A stretch of 64,000 bases of DNA from Myroides guanonis (GTDB lineage Bacteria > Bacteroidota > Bacteroidia > Flavobacteriales > Flavobacteriaceae), in NCBI RefSeq assembly GCF_900114085.1, contig NZ_FORU01000001.1, positions 186,206-250,205 on the forward strand, read 5' to 3'. The translations under genes and the position numbers were made by a program. Under the pieces are notes generated by a model. The model did no database searches, was not told the DNA's origin, and saw nothing but the letters and a program-made list of their open reading frames with translations. Every line of letters begins with the position of its first letter. The first letter of the stretch is position 1. Positions 43,755 through 52,760 of this stretch are shown here, one piece after another.

Positions 43755-45647
43755 ATGAAGACAACTTCTATCTATAAGGTTTCTACTATTATTCTGAGTT
43801 TACTGATTTTATGTTTTTTATTTGTTTTTGCTTATGAGAAAGGCTACTTAAAGCGTTTTACAAAAGAAAAAATGGATATCGGGAGTGATACTTTTATATA
43901 TAAAAAGGAGCTAGATTCACTGCTTAAATTTAAAGACAATCAAGCCTTTGATAGAATTAACATGTATTTAAAAGCAGCAATTCGTTCTAAGGATAGCCTA
44001 CAAATTGCTAATTTGTATTTTTATAAAGCTGTTTCACAAAAGCAATGGGGAAAACAAGAAGATAGTACTGAAATCTATTTTAATAATGTATTTAGGTTTA
44101 CAAACAATTTTAGGAATCCAAAATTAATAGCAAAGACCAAATATAAGTTGGGGGTATTTTATTTAGATAAGCACAATTATCCAATGAGCTTAAATAATTT
44201 TTTAGAGGCAGAAGAATTTTATAAAAATTCTAGAACTGATGATACTATGCTTGGAAATGTCTTTAATATGTTAGGAAGCTTTTATACCCTTACAGGAGAA
44301 CTTGATAGTGGTATTGCATATCATCATAAGGCTTTTAAACTTTTCAAAGGAAGTAACGATTCTTTGGCTTTGGCGGCTCATTATGCTAACATAAGTAAAG
44401 CTTACCAATCTTCAGGTGATTTTGATAAAGCTATTGAATCTTTAGAACTAGCAAGTTTACTCTTTGAAAAGAAGTTGGATACAATTGGTTGGACAAATTG
44501 TTTGGTAGATTTATCAAACACAAGTTTAGGGCTCAAGAAATATGAAGAATCTAGAAAATATATAGAAAAAGCTTTCGAATTAGCTTTATTAACTGAAGAT
44601 TCTGTTTCACAAGGCCATATATTACTGCATATTGGAAATATAGATAGGGAGGAAAGGAATTTAAAAAAAGCCTTAAATAATTACTTAAGGGGGTTGGAAC
44701 TTGCAAAAAGTAAATATGTTGAACAAATTGATTTATATGTCTTAAAAAACATTGCAGATATTTATGCAAAGAATGGTCAGTTTACTCAAGCTTATCCTTA
44801 TATGAATAGATATTATACACTAAAAGATAGTATTAGTGGGGAGGGGATTCGCAATAAAATAAGTGCGTTGCAACATGATACAAAAATAAAAGAACAAAAG
44901 GCAGAGCAAGACTTTGAAAAACAACGTTATCAAAATATTGTTTTGGTCTACAGTATTGTTATTCTGTTTTCTCTTTTTTTAATTCTTTCTATGTGGCTAC
45001 TGTATAGAAATAAAGTGAAATCGTTACGTATTTCTAGAATGAAGAACAATAGACTTGAAGAAAAAGTCAAGACAGAGAAAGAGTTATTAAAACTTCAAAA
45101 CAATCAATATAAAAAGGAAATTGAAGCTAAAGCACAGTTACAAAAGCTCGAGTCTCAACAATTCGAATTTGAGTTACAATCAAAAAGAGAATTAGAGATT
45201 CTAAAGTCAAAACAGTTTGAAATGGAAATGGATGCGAAGAACAGAGAACTAGTTGGTATTAATCTGCAATTGCTCTCCAAAAATAAAATGGTTGATGAAA
45301 TAGAAGAAATCGTTAAGAAAAAGTCTGACAATATGGAGAGTTCTTTTAACGAATTAAAAAATACTATTCGTATGAATAGAAATCAAGACGAAGATTGGGA
45401 ACAGTTTAAAAAGGTTTTTGAGAAGATACACCCTGATTTTTTTGAAATTCTTATTGAAGAGTATCCTAATCTTACCAAAACTGAAATTAGAGTTTGTGCA
45501 TATATTAGAATCAAAATGGGGATTGACCAAATCGCTGATTTGTTAAATGTAAGTCATCAAAGTGTTATAACTAGTAGATATCGTATAAGAAAGAAAATTC
45601 AGTTAAAAAGAGAAGAAGATCTCGATGAATTTATTCGTCGTATTTGA
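43755..45647 (+). CDS. membrane-anchored TPR protein with C-terminal LuxR-like HTH
   Basis: The start at 43755 (MKTTSIYKVSTIILSLLILCFLFVFAY, signal/anchor) is preferred to an in-frame ATG at 43686. About 630 residues. TPR repeats at ~50-370 (KTKYKLGVFYLDKHNYPMSLNNFLEAEEFY; ALAAHYANISKAYQSSGDFDKAIESLELA; GHILLHIGNIDREERNLKKALNNYLRGLELA). A transmembrane helix follows near 405-425 (IVLVYSIVILFSLFLILSMWLLY), then a long coiled coil (KTEKELLKLQNNQYKKEIEAKAQLQKLE). The C-terminal HTH is NLTKTEIRVCAYIRIKMGIDQIADLLNVSHQSVITSRYRIRKKI. This layout is common in Bacteroidota and suggests a sensor outside the inner membrane coupled to DNA binding. It ends about 275 bases upstream of the second giant adhesin, a likely target. 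Confidence 0.88.
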   Translation: MKTTSIYKVSTIILSLLILCFLFVFAYEKGYLKRFTKEKMDIGSDTFIYKKELDSLLKFKDNQAFDRINMYLKAAIRSKDSLQIANLYFYKAVSQKQWGKQEDSTEIYFNNVFRFTNNFRNPKLIAKTKYKLGVFYLDKHNYPMSLNNFLEAEEFYKNSRTDDTMLGNVFNMLGSFYTLTGELDSGIAYHHKAFKLFKGSNDSLALAAHYANISKAYQSSGDFDKAIESLELASLLFEKKLDTIGWTNCLVDLSNTSLGLKKYEESRKYIEKAFELALLTEDSVSQGHILLHIGNIDREERNLKKALNNYLRGLELAKSKYVEQIDLYVLKNIADIYAKNGQFTQAYPYMNRYYTLKDSISGEGIRNKISALQHDTKIKEQKAEQDFEKQRYQNIVLVYSIVILFSLFLILSMWLLYRNKVKSLRISRMKNNRLEEKVKTEKELLKLQNNQYKKEIEAKAQLQKLESQQFEFELQSKRELEILKSKQFEMEMDAKNRELVGINLQLLSKNKMVDEIEEIVKKKSDNMESSFNELKNTIRMNRNQDEDWEQFKKVFEKIHPDFFEILIEEYPNLTKTEIRVCAYIRIKMGIDQIADLLNVSHQSVITSRYRIRKKIQLKREEDLDEFIRRI

Positions 45648-45855
45648 TGTTTTTATAAATCATAAATTAAACGTAATAGTTGAAATCTGCTTTTTATTCT
45701 GAATTATCATTATTTCAATAATATTTATGTGATTCTTGTTTTTGTTATATAAGATTGATTATTAGTCTGTTGTTTTGAATATTAGAAGTGTTTAGACTAT
45801 TGAGTGACTATGATTTGTCTATTGTTAATAATTACATAAATTAACATTTCATCAT

Positions 45856-45863
45856 TAGTTTTG
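45856..45863 (+). promoter_or_regulatory. -7 box upstream of the second giant adhesin
   Basis: TAGTTTTG matches TAnnTTTG. No TTG at a suitable distance. The start codon follows 61 bases later. Confidence 0.35.
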
Positions 45864-45924
45864 TTTTTAGCAATTACAGTGAAAATCACTTTAAAGCTAC
45901 GATATTAATTAACAGACAAATGTG

Positions 45925-48900
45925 ATGAGAAAAAAAATTGTGTACCTATTAGCCTTGTTATGTGTAGGAATTTATGGTTCAACAAGAGTATTTAATTTAA
46001 ATGAATCAATCAAAGATTTTCATTTCCAAAATATATTGGAAGAATACTCTGTCCGGACAAATACATTTTTAGATGATTGCTCTACACCTATAAATTTGAA
46101 TACAAAGAGTATTCAAACTACTCAAGCTACCATTTATTGGGATGCAAATACAGATTCATCTTGGGAGTACTATGTTGTTAATTATGCAAGTGTTACACCT
46201 ACTGGATCTGGTACAGTTAGTAATACTAATGAAGTAATCATTACGAAAGATAGTAATGGGAATATATTATTACCTGACACTGAATATGAATTTTATGTAA
46301 GAACAGTTTGTTCTAGCAAAAAGTTTAGTTCGTGGAGCGGACCTGTAAGTTTTAAAACAACTTGTTTACCTAAAAGTTTACCGTTTACCGAAGGATTTAA
46401 TAGTAACTCACCTACTATTAATTGTTGGACAATAATCGATGTTGCAAATGATGCTACATCATTGAATGGCGAAATGATATGGAAGAACCATGATAAGAGT
46501 ACTTATGAAGGAGATAGGGTTATGTTTTTTGATTGTGGTTTTAACCTAGGACACGATGATTGGTTAATTTCTCCTACAGTAACCTTTGGTAATACCAAAA
46601 TATATGCCTTGACCTTTTATTTTAAAACTCAACTTTTGGATCCTTCTTTCGCTTCCTATCATGAAAATCAATTTGAGATAGCTTTATCTACGGAAGGAGT
46701 TGATGTAGAAAAATTCACTAATATTTTACTTCCAATGGAAAAATATACAAATACATCTTATATAAAAAAGATGGTATTTATAAAAAATATTGGAGGTAAT
46801 GTGAATATAGGATGGCATATAAAATCAAATATGTTAACTCAACTTTATATAGATAAGGTTAGTATAGAAGAAATTAATTGTATCCCTCCAAGTGATGCTT
46901 TTTTAGTAGATGTAACAACATCTAGTGCCGATTTTAGCTGGGAGGATAATGGAAATACAAGTTGGGAGTATTACGTAAATAATTCGGGAGGAGGAGTGCC
47001 AACTGGTTCGGGAACTCTTTCTAACAGTAAGAATGTGACATTTTCTAAAACTTCTGGTACAGGTGGAGTTAATTTGCAACCTAATACAGAATATGAATTT
47101 TATGTTAGGGGTAACTGCGGTACGAATAAGTATAGTCCTTGGATAGGTCCAGTTATTTTCAGAACACAGTGTAATCCAATAGGATTACCCTTTTGGGAGG
47201 GATTCAATACGGATTCAACGACTTTCGAATGTTGGACAATACGAGACTTCGATCAAAGACCGAATGTTTACAGAGGTGTATTTTTTACCAATATTTGGAA
47301 ATTGATACAAACACCACCTCCAGTATTATTTCCTATTAATCCAATTGAATATGAAGGAGATCAAGCTATTTGTTTTGCGCCTGAAGAAGGAGAACATGAT
47401 GATTGGCTAATCTCACCAACTTTTAACCTAGATGCCACTAAATATTATAGATTAAAATATCACACTAAGGTCTTTATGTTTGAAGGTACGGGTATAAAGT
47501 ACAAGGTAATGTTATCTAATGAAGGAATATCTAAATCAGATTTTAAAACGACTCTTCATACTCGTACTTTAAATTCCGACGTATGGGTTGAAGAAGCAAC
47601 TATTATTTCAGGAGTAGGTGGAGAAGTGAATTTGGCGTGGAAGATAGAGTCAGATAAAGGTGGAAATAATCTAATACTTGATAATGTGTTTTTTGAAGAA
47701 GTTAGTTGTCCAGAACCTTTTAATTTAGGAGTAAAGGATGAAGAGGGTACTAGTGCTACTGTTTATTGGACTGATAATATAGGTACAAAATGGGAATATG
47801 CAGTGCAAAAAGCTGGAACATATGGTGTTCCAAAATCAGGAACTACTACAAATCAAAAAGAAGTTGTTTTAAAACAAGACAAGAATGGAGACTCATTAGA
47901 ATCCAACACAGAATATGTTTTTTATATTAAAAGCAATTGCTCTAATGGAGATGAAAGTGATTGGGTTCAGTTCCGCTTTTGGACAGCTTGTGGAACTTTT
48001 AAAACACCTTTTTGGGAAGGATTTAATTCAAATTCCAAAACGATGAGATGTTGGAATATTGTAGATTCTAATGGAGATGGAACATCCTATCCAGGAAATC
48101 AAGCTTGGGGAAAAACATTTTCATTACAAAAGAATCAGTATGAAGGTGATGAGGCAATGACATTTACATCTTATGATCCAGTTAAAGTAAATGATGACTG
48201 GTTAATTAGCCCTGAAATACTTTTTGAAAATAACAAAATTTATAGATTAAAATATCATTATAGGGGTGCATTAAACAATCCTGAAAATACCTTAGAAGTT
48301 TTGGGGTCTAACAGTGGTGTAAAATCAAGTGATTTTACACATAAGATAGTTAAAGATGAATCTTTAGCTTCGGTCTCATATAAAGAGAAGAAAGTGTTTA
48401 TTGAAAATTTGTCTGGAAATGTAAATTTAGCATGGCACTTGAAAGGTCAAGGAAGTATTGGCGTTTTTATAGATAATGTTTTTGTGGAAGAGGTAACAGG
48501 ATGTCCAGATCCCTTGAATATTCTTATTGATGATATCGAATCCAATGAAGCAACAATTTCTTGGACAGATGATTTTGGAGCAACAAAATGGGAATATTAT
48601 ATTCAGAAAGTTTCTGGGACTAAACCTCTAACTGCTGGATTTTTAACAAGTTCAAAAATCAATACGGTGACCAAAGATAATAACGGGTCGGTTTTACTAC
48701 CCAATTTTGAATATGAGGTTTACGTTCGAACAGTTTGTAAAAACGGGGAATATAGTATTTGGGATGGTCCACATTTATTTAGAACTTCATGTGATATTTA
48801 TACACCGCCTTTTTGGGAGGGTTTTAATACTAATTCAGAGACTATCAATTGCTGGACAGGTGAGGATGGAAGACTTTGGGATATAAAAGATTTAAGCTAT

Positions 48901-51900
48901 GGAGCTATATTTGAAGGGGATCAAAGTATGCTTAGTGGTACGACAAATACATGGTTGATTTCTCCAACTTTTAAACTTGATGGTAGTAAATATATTTTAA
49001 AATATCATTATAGAACTTCCAATTCAGGAGGAGAATTTGAGGTGTTATTATCGAGCAAAGGGGGAGCTGTATCTGATTTTACTACTAGTTTATCACCTAT
49101 GAAAAAGTATACAAATGATGGATATAAGGAAGAGGTGTTGTTTTTAAATGGAATTAACGATGAAATTAATATAGCTTGGCACGCAAAAGAATTTGGAGTT
49201 GGATTAGATAATGTTATTTTAAAGAAAATAGAAACCTGTCCTGAACCCTATAATGTTGATATTAGTAATCCAACATTAACTACATTGGATGTCTCATGGC
49301 AGCAAGAAATAGGCGGAAGTGATGAATGGGAGGTGTTGGTTGTTTATTTTGGAGAAGATGAAACTGCAGCACCCGTAAAAACAATATCGGTCAAAGGAAG
49401 CCCAAATACAATCGTTACTGGCCTTAAATCGGGACATATGTATAGTGTTTACGTGAGAGCTAAGTGTGAAGATAATCTGGAATGGAGTGATTACTCAACT
49501 CCATCTAATGGAGGTACAAAAGTTTCGAATGATGATTGTAGTAGTGCTATTAAGATTCCTATAAATGATGGTATCGAGTGTATAGAAACTGTACCATTTA
49601 CTTTAACGGGTGCCACGGTGTCAACTGTTCCCGAACCAAATTGTAATCAAGGAGGGTATTTAGCCAAAGATGTGTGGTTTGAATTTACAGCTACAGCATC
49701 AGCTAAGCATATGTTGAAGTTTTTGGATCGAAATTATAATGGACAAATATATGGTGCTTTATACGATGGAGATTGTAGTTCTCTTACGTCTACAGCCTTG
49801 GAATGTTTTGAACCGACATATTATAACGCAGGAGCTATAAAGAATTTTATAGTTTTTGAAAATCTTATCCCAGGGAAAAAATATTATATTCGTCTCGGTA
49901 TATGGGATGATCCTAATTTGCAAGAAGATTTTTATTATAAATTGTGTATAACTGTTCCTGCACCGATTGAAGTGAGTCCTATTGGTGAAAAATATACTTT
50001 GGAGGAATTGGTGAAAGATGTGTTTGTAAAGTCTAATTGTGATTTAGTTTCCAATATTAATTATAAAAATGGCGATGGAAAACCATTAAGTCAAGCAGTG
50101 AATACAATTGGCTATTTTAACAAAGCAAAGTCTATTTTTCCTTTTGAAGAAGGAATTGTTCTTTCTTCTTCTGAAGTTGAATATATTCCAGGACCTTATA
50201 ACGGATATTTTGTTTATAGAGGAAACACTTCAAAAAGATGGCAAGGAGATAAAGAAATTAATGATGCGATTGATAATATAGGTGGTGGACCATTTCAAGA
50301 TAAATTGGTTACTCAATTACAGTTTGATTTTACACCAGTAAAAGATTCTATTGAATTTGAATATTTGTTTGCTTCAAATAATTATTATCCAGGTAGTTCA
50401 TTAGCTTGTGAAGCGGGATCGATGTTTGTTGTATTGTTGACAGATCAAGTTACGGGTGAACAACAAAATATTGCGATGATACCTGATACCAATGTACCAA
50501 TTGGGATAAATACTATTAGAGATTCTGAAAAGTCTAAGGTTCCTTGTGAAAGTGTTAATCCGGAATATTATTGGAAGCATTATGATTTTATTCTCAGAAA
50601 GGCACTAGATGATGCTACTGAAGCACCTATTGATTTTGTTGGATTTACAGTTCCAATGAAATCTCAAAAAACATATGTGAAGCCAGGTCGTAAATACAAT
50701 ATAAAAATGGCTTTAGTTGAGTTCTCAATTTTTACACAATCAAATTCAGCTGTATTTTTCAAAGCAGGTAGTTTTGATTTAGGTGCAATTGATTTGGGAA
50801 GTGATTTATTGGTTGAAGATAATAATGCTGTATGTCATGGAGGGTCAACGATTATAAAATCTGGAATTGTTGAATCAGATGAACTTAAAATGGTTATAGA
50901 GTGGTATAAAGACGGAAAAATAATACCTGGTGAAAACACACCTGATCTAGAGGTAAAAGAGGCGGGGGAATATATGGTTAAGGTTATGTTTTCTGATATG
51001 AATTGCGAGTCTTCAGGATCTATAAAAGTTGAGTTTTTTCCATCTCTAAAGGATATTTTGGGTGAACCTGGAGATATTGTGGTTTGTCATAAATCTCTAA
51101 AGTCGTTGAAAATTGCATTAACTCAAATTGAAGAGGACATATTCAAAGGATTAGACAGAGAATTGTTTAATGTATCTTATTTCGGTAAGGAAGAGAATGC
51201 TCGTTTAAATGAAGAAGCCTTGTTAACACCAGATGCTTTTGACTTAGGTAAAGAACCTATGAATCAAAACTTATTTGTTAGAGTTGAGAGTGTGGAAACG
51301 GGATGTTTCGAAATTTTTGATTTATCTATTGTGGTTGAAGCAGGAGAGTTACCAGAAAAAGTAGCAGATATAAAGGTTTGTGCAACTTATGTGTTTCCAG
51401 ATTTAAAAGACAATCAGTCATATTATTCTGCATCAGAAGGGAAAGGCCTCGAATATGAATCGGGTGAGACATTAGATGTTCCGGGAGATTACACGATTTA
51501 TGTATTACAACTAAATAATGAAGCTGGGTGTTTTGAAGAAGTTTCATATACGGTGTCTATTGTTGCTCCGGTTGTAGCTGCTGTTTTTGAAGATGCGGAA
51601 TATGATTGTGAATTATATGTTTTAGATGTATTGCCGCCTTTTAATAAATATTTCACACAACCCAATGGAGGAGGAGTTGAATTATATCCTGGAATGGAAT
51701 TGATTAAAGGTCAAACAATTTATGTTTATGCGAGCTCAGAGGATTCAATATGTGTAGATGAAAGTAGTTTTACTATAACTTATACAGAATGTCCAATTCA
51801 GAAAGGATTATCTCCGAACGGTGATGGTGTTAATGATGTATTTGATTTGAGTGTTCATGGAGTAGAAAGTATCAAGATTTTCAATCGTTGGGGAGCCGAG

Positions 51901-52041
51901 GTATTTAGCTTTGGAAATGGTTATACGAATGAATGGCATGGTCAAGATAAAAATGGAAGTAAACTTCCAGATGGAACTTATTATTATATGATTATTTCGC
52001 GTAATTCTACTCGTACTGGTTGGGTACAAATTAATAGGTAG
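45925..52041 (+). CDS. giant T9SS type B adhesin with four choice-of-anchor J/Fn3-like units
   Basis: The start is taken at the ATG at 45925 (MRKKIVYLLALLCVGIYGS); a GTG precedes it directly. About 2038 residues, paralogous to the adhesin at 28623. An N-terminal Fn3-like module is followed by J-type units starting near residues 147, 417, 689 and 957 (LPFTEGFNSNSPTINCWTI; LPFWEGFNTDSTTFECWTI; TPFWEGFNSNSKTMRCWNI; PPFWEGFNTNSETINCWTG), each with a DDWLISP- or TWLISP-type core and an Fn3-like partner. Then come the DDCSSAIKIPIN module, a choice-of-anchor L domain (GYFNKAKSIFPFEEGIVLS, EFEYLFASNNYYPG, VFFKAGSFDLG), Ig-like modules and a type B sorting domain (CPIQKGLSPNGDGVNDVFDL, IKIFNRWGAEVFS, DGTYYYMI). 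A surface adhesin exported by the T9SS. It has one unit fewer than its paralogue. Confidence 0.9.
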   Translation: MRKKIVYLLALLCVGIYGSTRVFNLNESIKDFHFQNILEEYSVRTNTFLDDCSTPINLNTKSIQTTQATIYWDANTDSSWEYYVVNYASVTPTGSGTVSNTNEVIITKDSNGNILLPDTEYEFYVRTVCSSKKFSSWSGPVSFKTTCLPKSLPFTEGFNSNSPTINCWTIIDVANDATSLNGEMIWKNHDKSTYEGDRVMFFDCGFNLGHDDWLISPTVTFGNTKIYALTFYFKTQLLDPSFASYHENQFEIALSTEGVDVEKFTNILLPMEKYTNTSYIKKMVFIKNIGGNVNIGWHIKSNMLTQLYIDKVSIEEINCIPPSDAFLVDVTTSSADFSWEDNGNTSWEYYVNNSGGGVPTGSGTLSNSKNVTFSKTSGTGGVNLQPNTEYEFYVRGNCGTNKYSPWIGPVIFRTQCNPIGLPFWEGFNTDSTTFECWTIRDFDQRPNVYRGVFFTNIWKLIQTPPPVLFPINPIEYEGDQAICFAPEEGEHDDWLISPTFNLDATKYYRLKYHTKVFMFEGTGIKYKVMLSNEGISKSDFKTTLHTRTLNSDVWVEEATIISGVGGEVNLAWKIESDKGGNNLILDNVFFEEVSCPEPFNLGVKDEEGTSATVYWTDNIGTKWEYAVQKAGTYGVPKSGTTTNQKEVVLKQDKNGDSLESNTEYVFYIKSNCSNGDESDWVQFRFWTACGTFKTPFWEGFNSNSKTMRCWNIVDSNGDGTSYPGNQAWGKTFSLQKNQYEGDEAMTFTSYDPVKVNDDWLISPEILFENNKIYRLKYHYRGALNNPENTLEVLGSNSGVKSSDFTHKIVKDESLASVSYKEKKVFIENLSGNVNLAWHLKGQGSIGVFIDNVFVEEVTGCPDPLNILIDDIESNEATISWTDDFGATKWEYYIQKVSGTKPLTAGFLTSSKINTVTKDNNGSVLLPNFEYEVYVRTVCKNGEYSIWDGPHLFRTSCDIYTPPFWEGFNTNSETINCWTGEDGRLWDIKDLSYGAIFEGDQSMLSGTTNTWLISPTFKLDGSKYILKYHYRTSNSGGEFEVLLSSKGGAVSDFTTSLSPMKKYTNDGYKEEVLFLNGINDEINIAWHAKEFGVGLDNVILKKIETCPEPYNVDISNPTLTTLDVSWQQEIGGSDEWEVLVVYFGEDETAAPVKTISVKGSPNTIVTGLKSGHMYSVYVRAKCEDNLEWSDYSTPSNGGTKVSNDDCSSAIKIPINDGIECIETVPFTLTGATVSTVPEPNCNQGGYLAKDVWFEFTATASAKHMLKFLDRNYNGQIYGALYDGDCSSLTSTALECFEPTYYNAGAIKNFIVFENLIPGKKYYIRLGIWDDPNLQEDFYYKLCITVPAPIEVSPIGEKYTLEELVKDVFVKSNCDLVSNINYKNGDGKPLSQAVNTIGYFNKAKSIFPFEEGIVLSSSEVEYIPGPYNGYFVYRGNTSKRWQGDKEINDAIDNIGGGPFQDKLVTQLQFDFTPVKDSIEFEYLFASNNYYPGSSLACEAGSMFVVLLTDQVTGEQQNIAMIPDTNVPIGINTIRDSEKSKVPCESVNPEYYWKHYDFILRKALDDATEAPIDFVGFTVPMKSQKTYVKPGRKYNIKMALVEFSIFTQSNSAVFFKAGSFDLGAIDLGSDLLVEDNNAVCHGGSTIIKSGIVESDELKMVIEWYKDGKIIPGENTPDLEVKEAGEYMVKVMFSDMNCESSGSIKVEFFPSLKDILGEPGDIVVCHKSLKSLKIALTQIEEDIFKGLDRELFNVSYFGKEENARLNEEALLTPDAFDLGKEPMNQNLFVRVESVETGCFEIFDLSIVVEAGELPEKVADIKVCATYVFPDLKDNQSYYSASEGKGLEYESGETLDVPGDYTIYVLQLNNEAGCFEEVSYTVSIVAPVVAAVFEDAEYDCELYVLDVLPPFNKYFTQPNGGGVELYPGMELIKGQTIYVYASSEDSICVDESSFTITYTECPIQKGLSPNGDGVNDVFDLSVHGVESIKIFNRWGAEVFSFGNGYTNEWHGQDKNGSKLPDGTYYYMIISRNSTRTGWVQINR

Positions 52042-52107
52042 ATAATTTGAAAATTGAATTTTGTAAAGGTGCTATATATTAGGTTAGTCAGTTTTTATAG
52101 CGAAGAG

Positions 52108-52137
52108 GGTTGTTAAGAAATTAACAACCTTTTTTTA
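52108..52137 (+). terminator. intrinsic terminator after the second adhesin
   Basis: GGTTGTTAA - GAAA - TTAACAACC (9 bp perfect) followed by T8. Confidence 0.92.
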
Positions 52138-52760
52138 TAAGTTTTTTTGATGAATATCTTTAAGTACTTTAAATAGCTTTTTAATAAGTTTTCAAAAAAG
52201 ATTACTGCTTTTTAAGCTATTCTATACCAATTAGGTCGTCTTAGTTCATAGCTCCCTCTAGTCAACCCCTAGTCTCCCTCTAGGTGTAAGGGTAATGTTA
52301 GCCAGTTGTGGCCGTAATGCTAGCGGTGTGTGAGCGATTTTTACTAGGATAACAATGGGAAACACATCGGTGATATGTTGGAATGTTAGTATGGTATAGT
52401 AGGAGGAAAGAGTTTAATACTATTCACAATGATAAACGAAAGAAAGTTAATAGTAGTTCTGCCAGTATGAGTTCTATGTTATTATATAAAACAAATGTTT
52501 CTTTACATAGGGATTAAAAAATGATTGAAGAAAGTAAGTATGGCTCCGAATTGGTTAAAAGATAAGAATTATCACTTTGAGTGAATTTTGTTAGTTTTGA
52601 AGATAATTTGAAACAGTATTATTTATTATAAAATAATAAAATGCAGGTTGTCATTGCTATACTATATAACCATTTAGAATACAATGAGGTTATTTATTTA
52701 ATATAACAAGAGAATGATTAATTTTGCACATAGTATTTCGAAGTTAAATAAGGAAAAGGA
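52138..52760. other. 623-base non-coding region with a CTAG-rich patch
   Basis: No gene found. Positions 52258-52347 are less AT-rich than the surroundings and contain CTAG five times (52258, 52269, 52280, 52320, 52344), some within repeated CTCCCTCTAG words. The rest is AT-rich. Confidence 0.5.
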
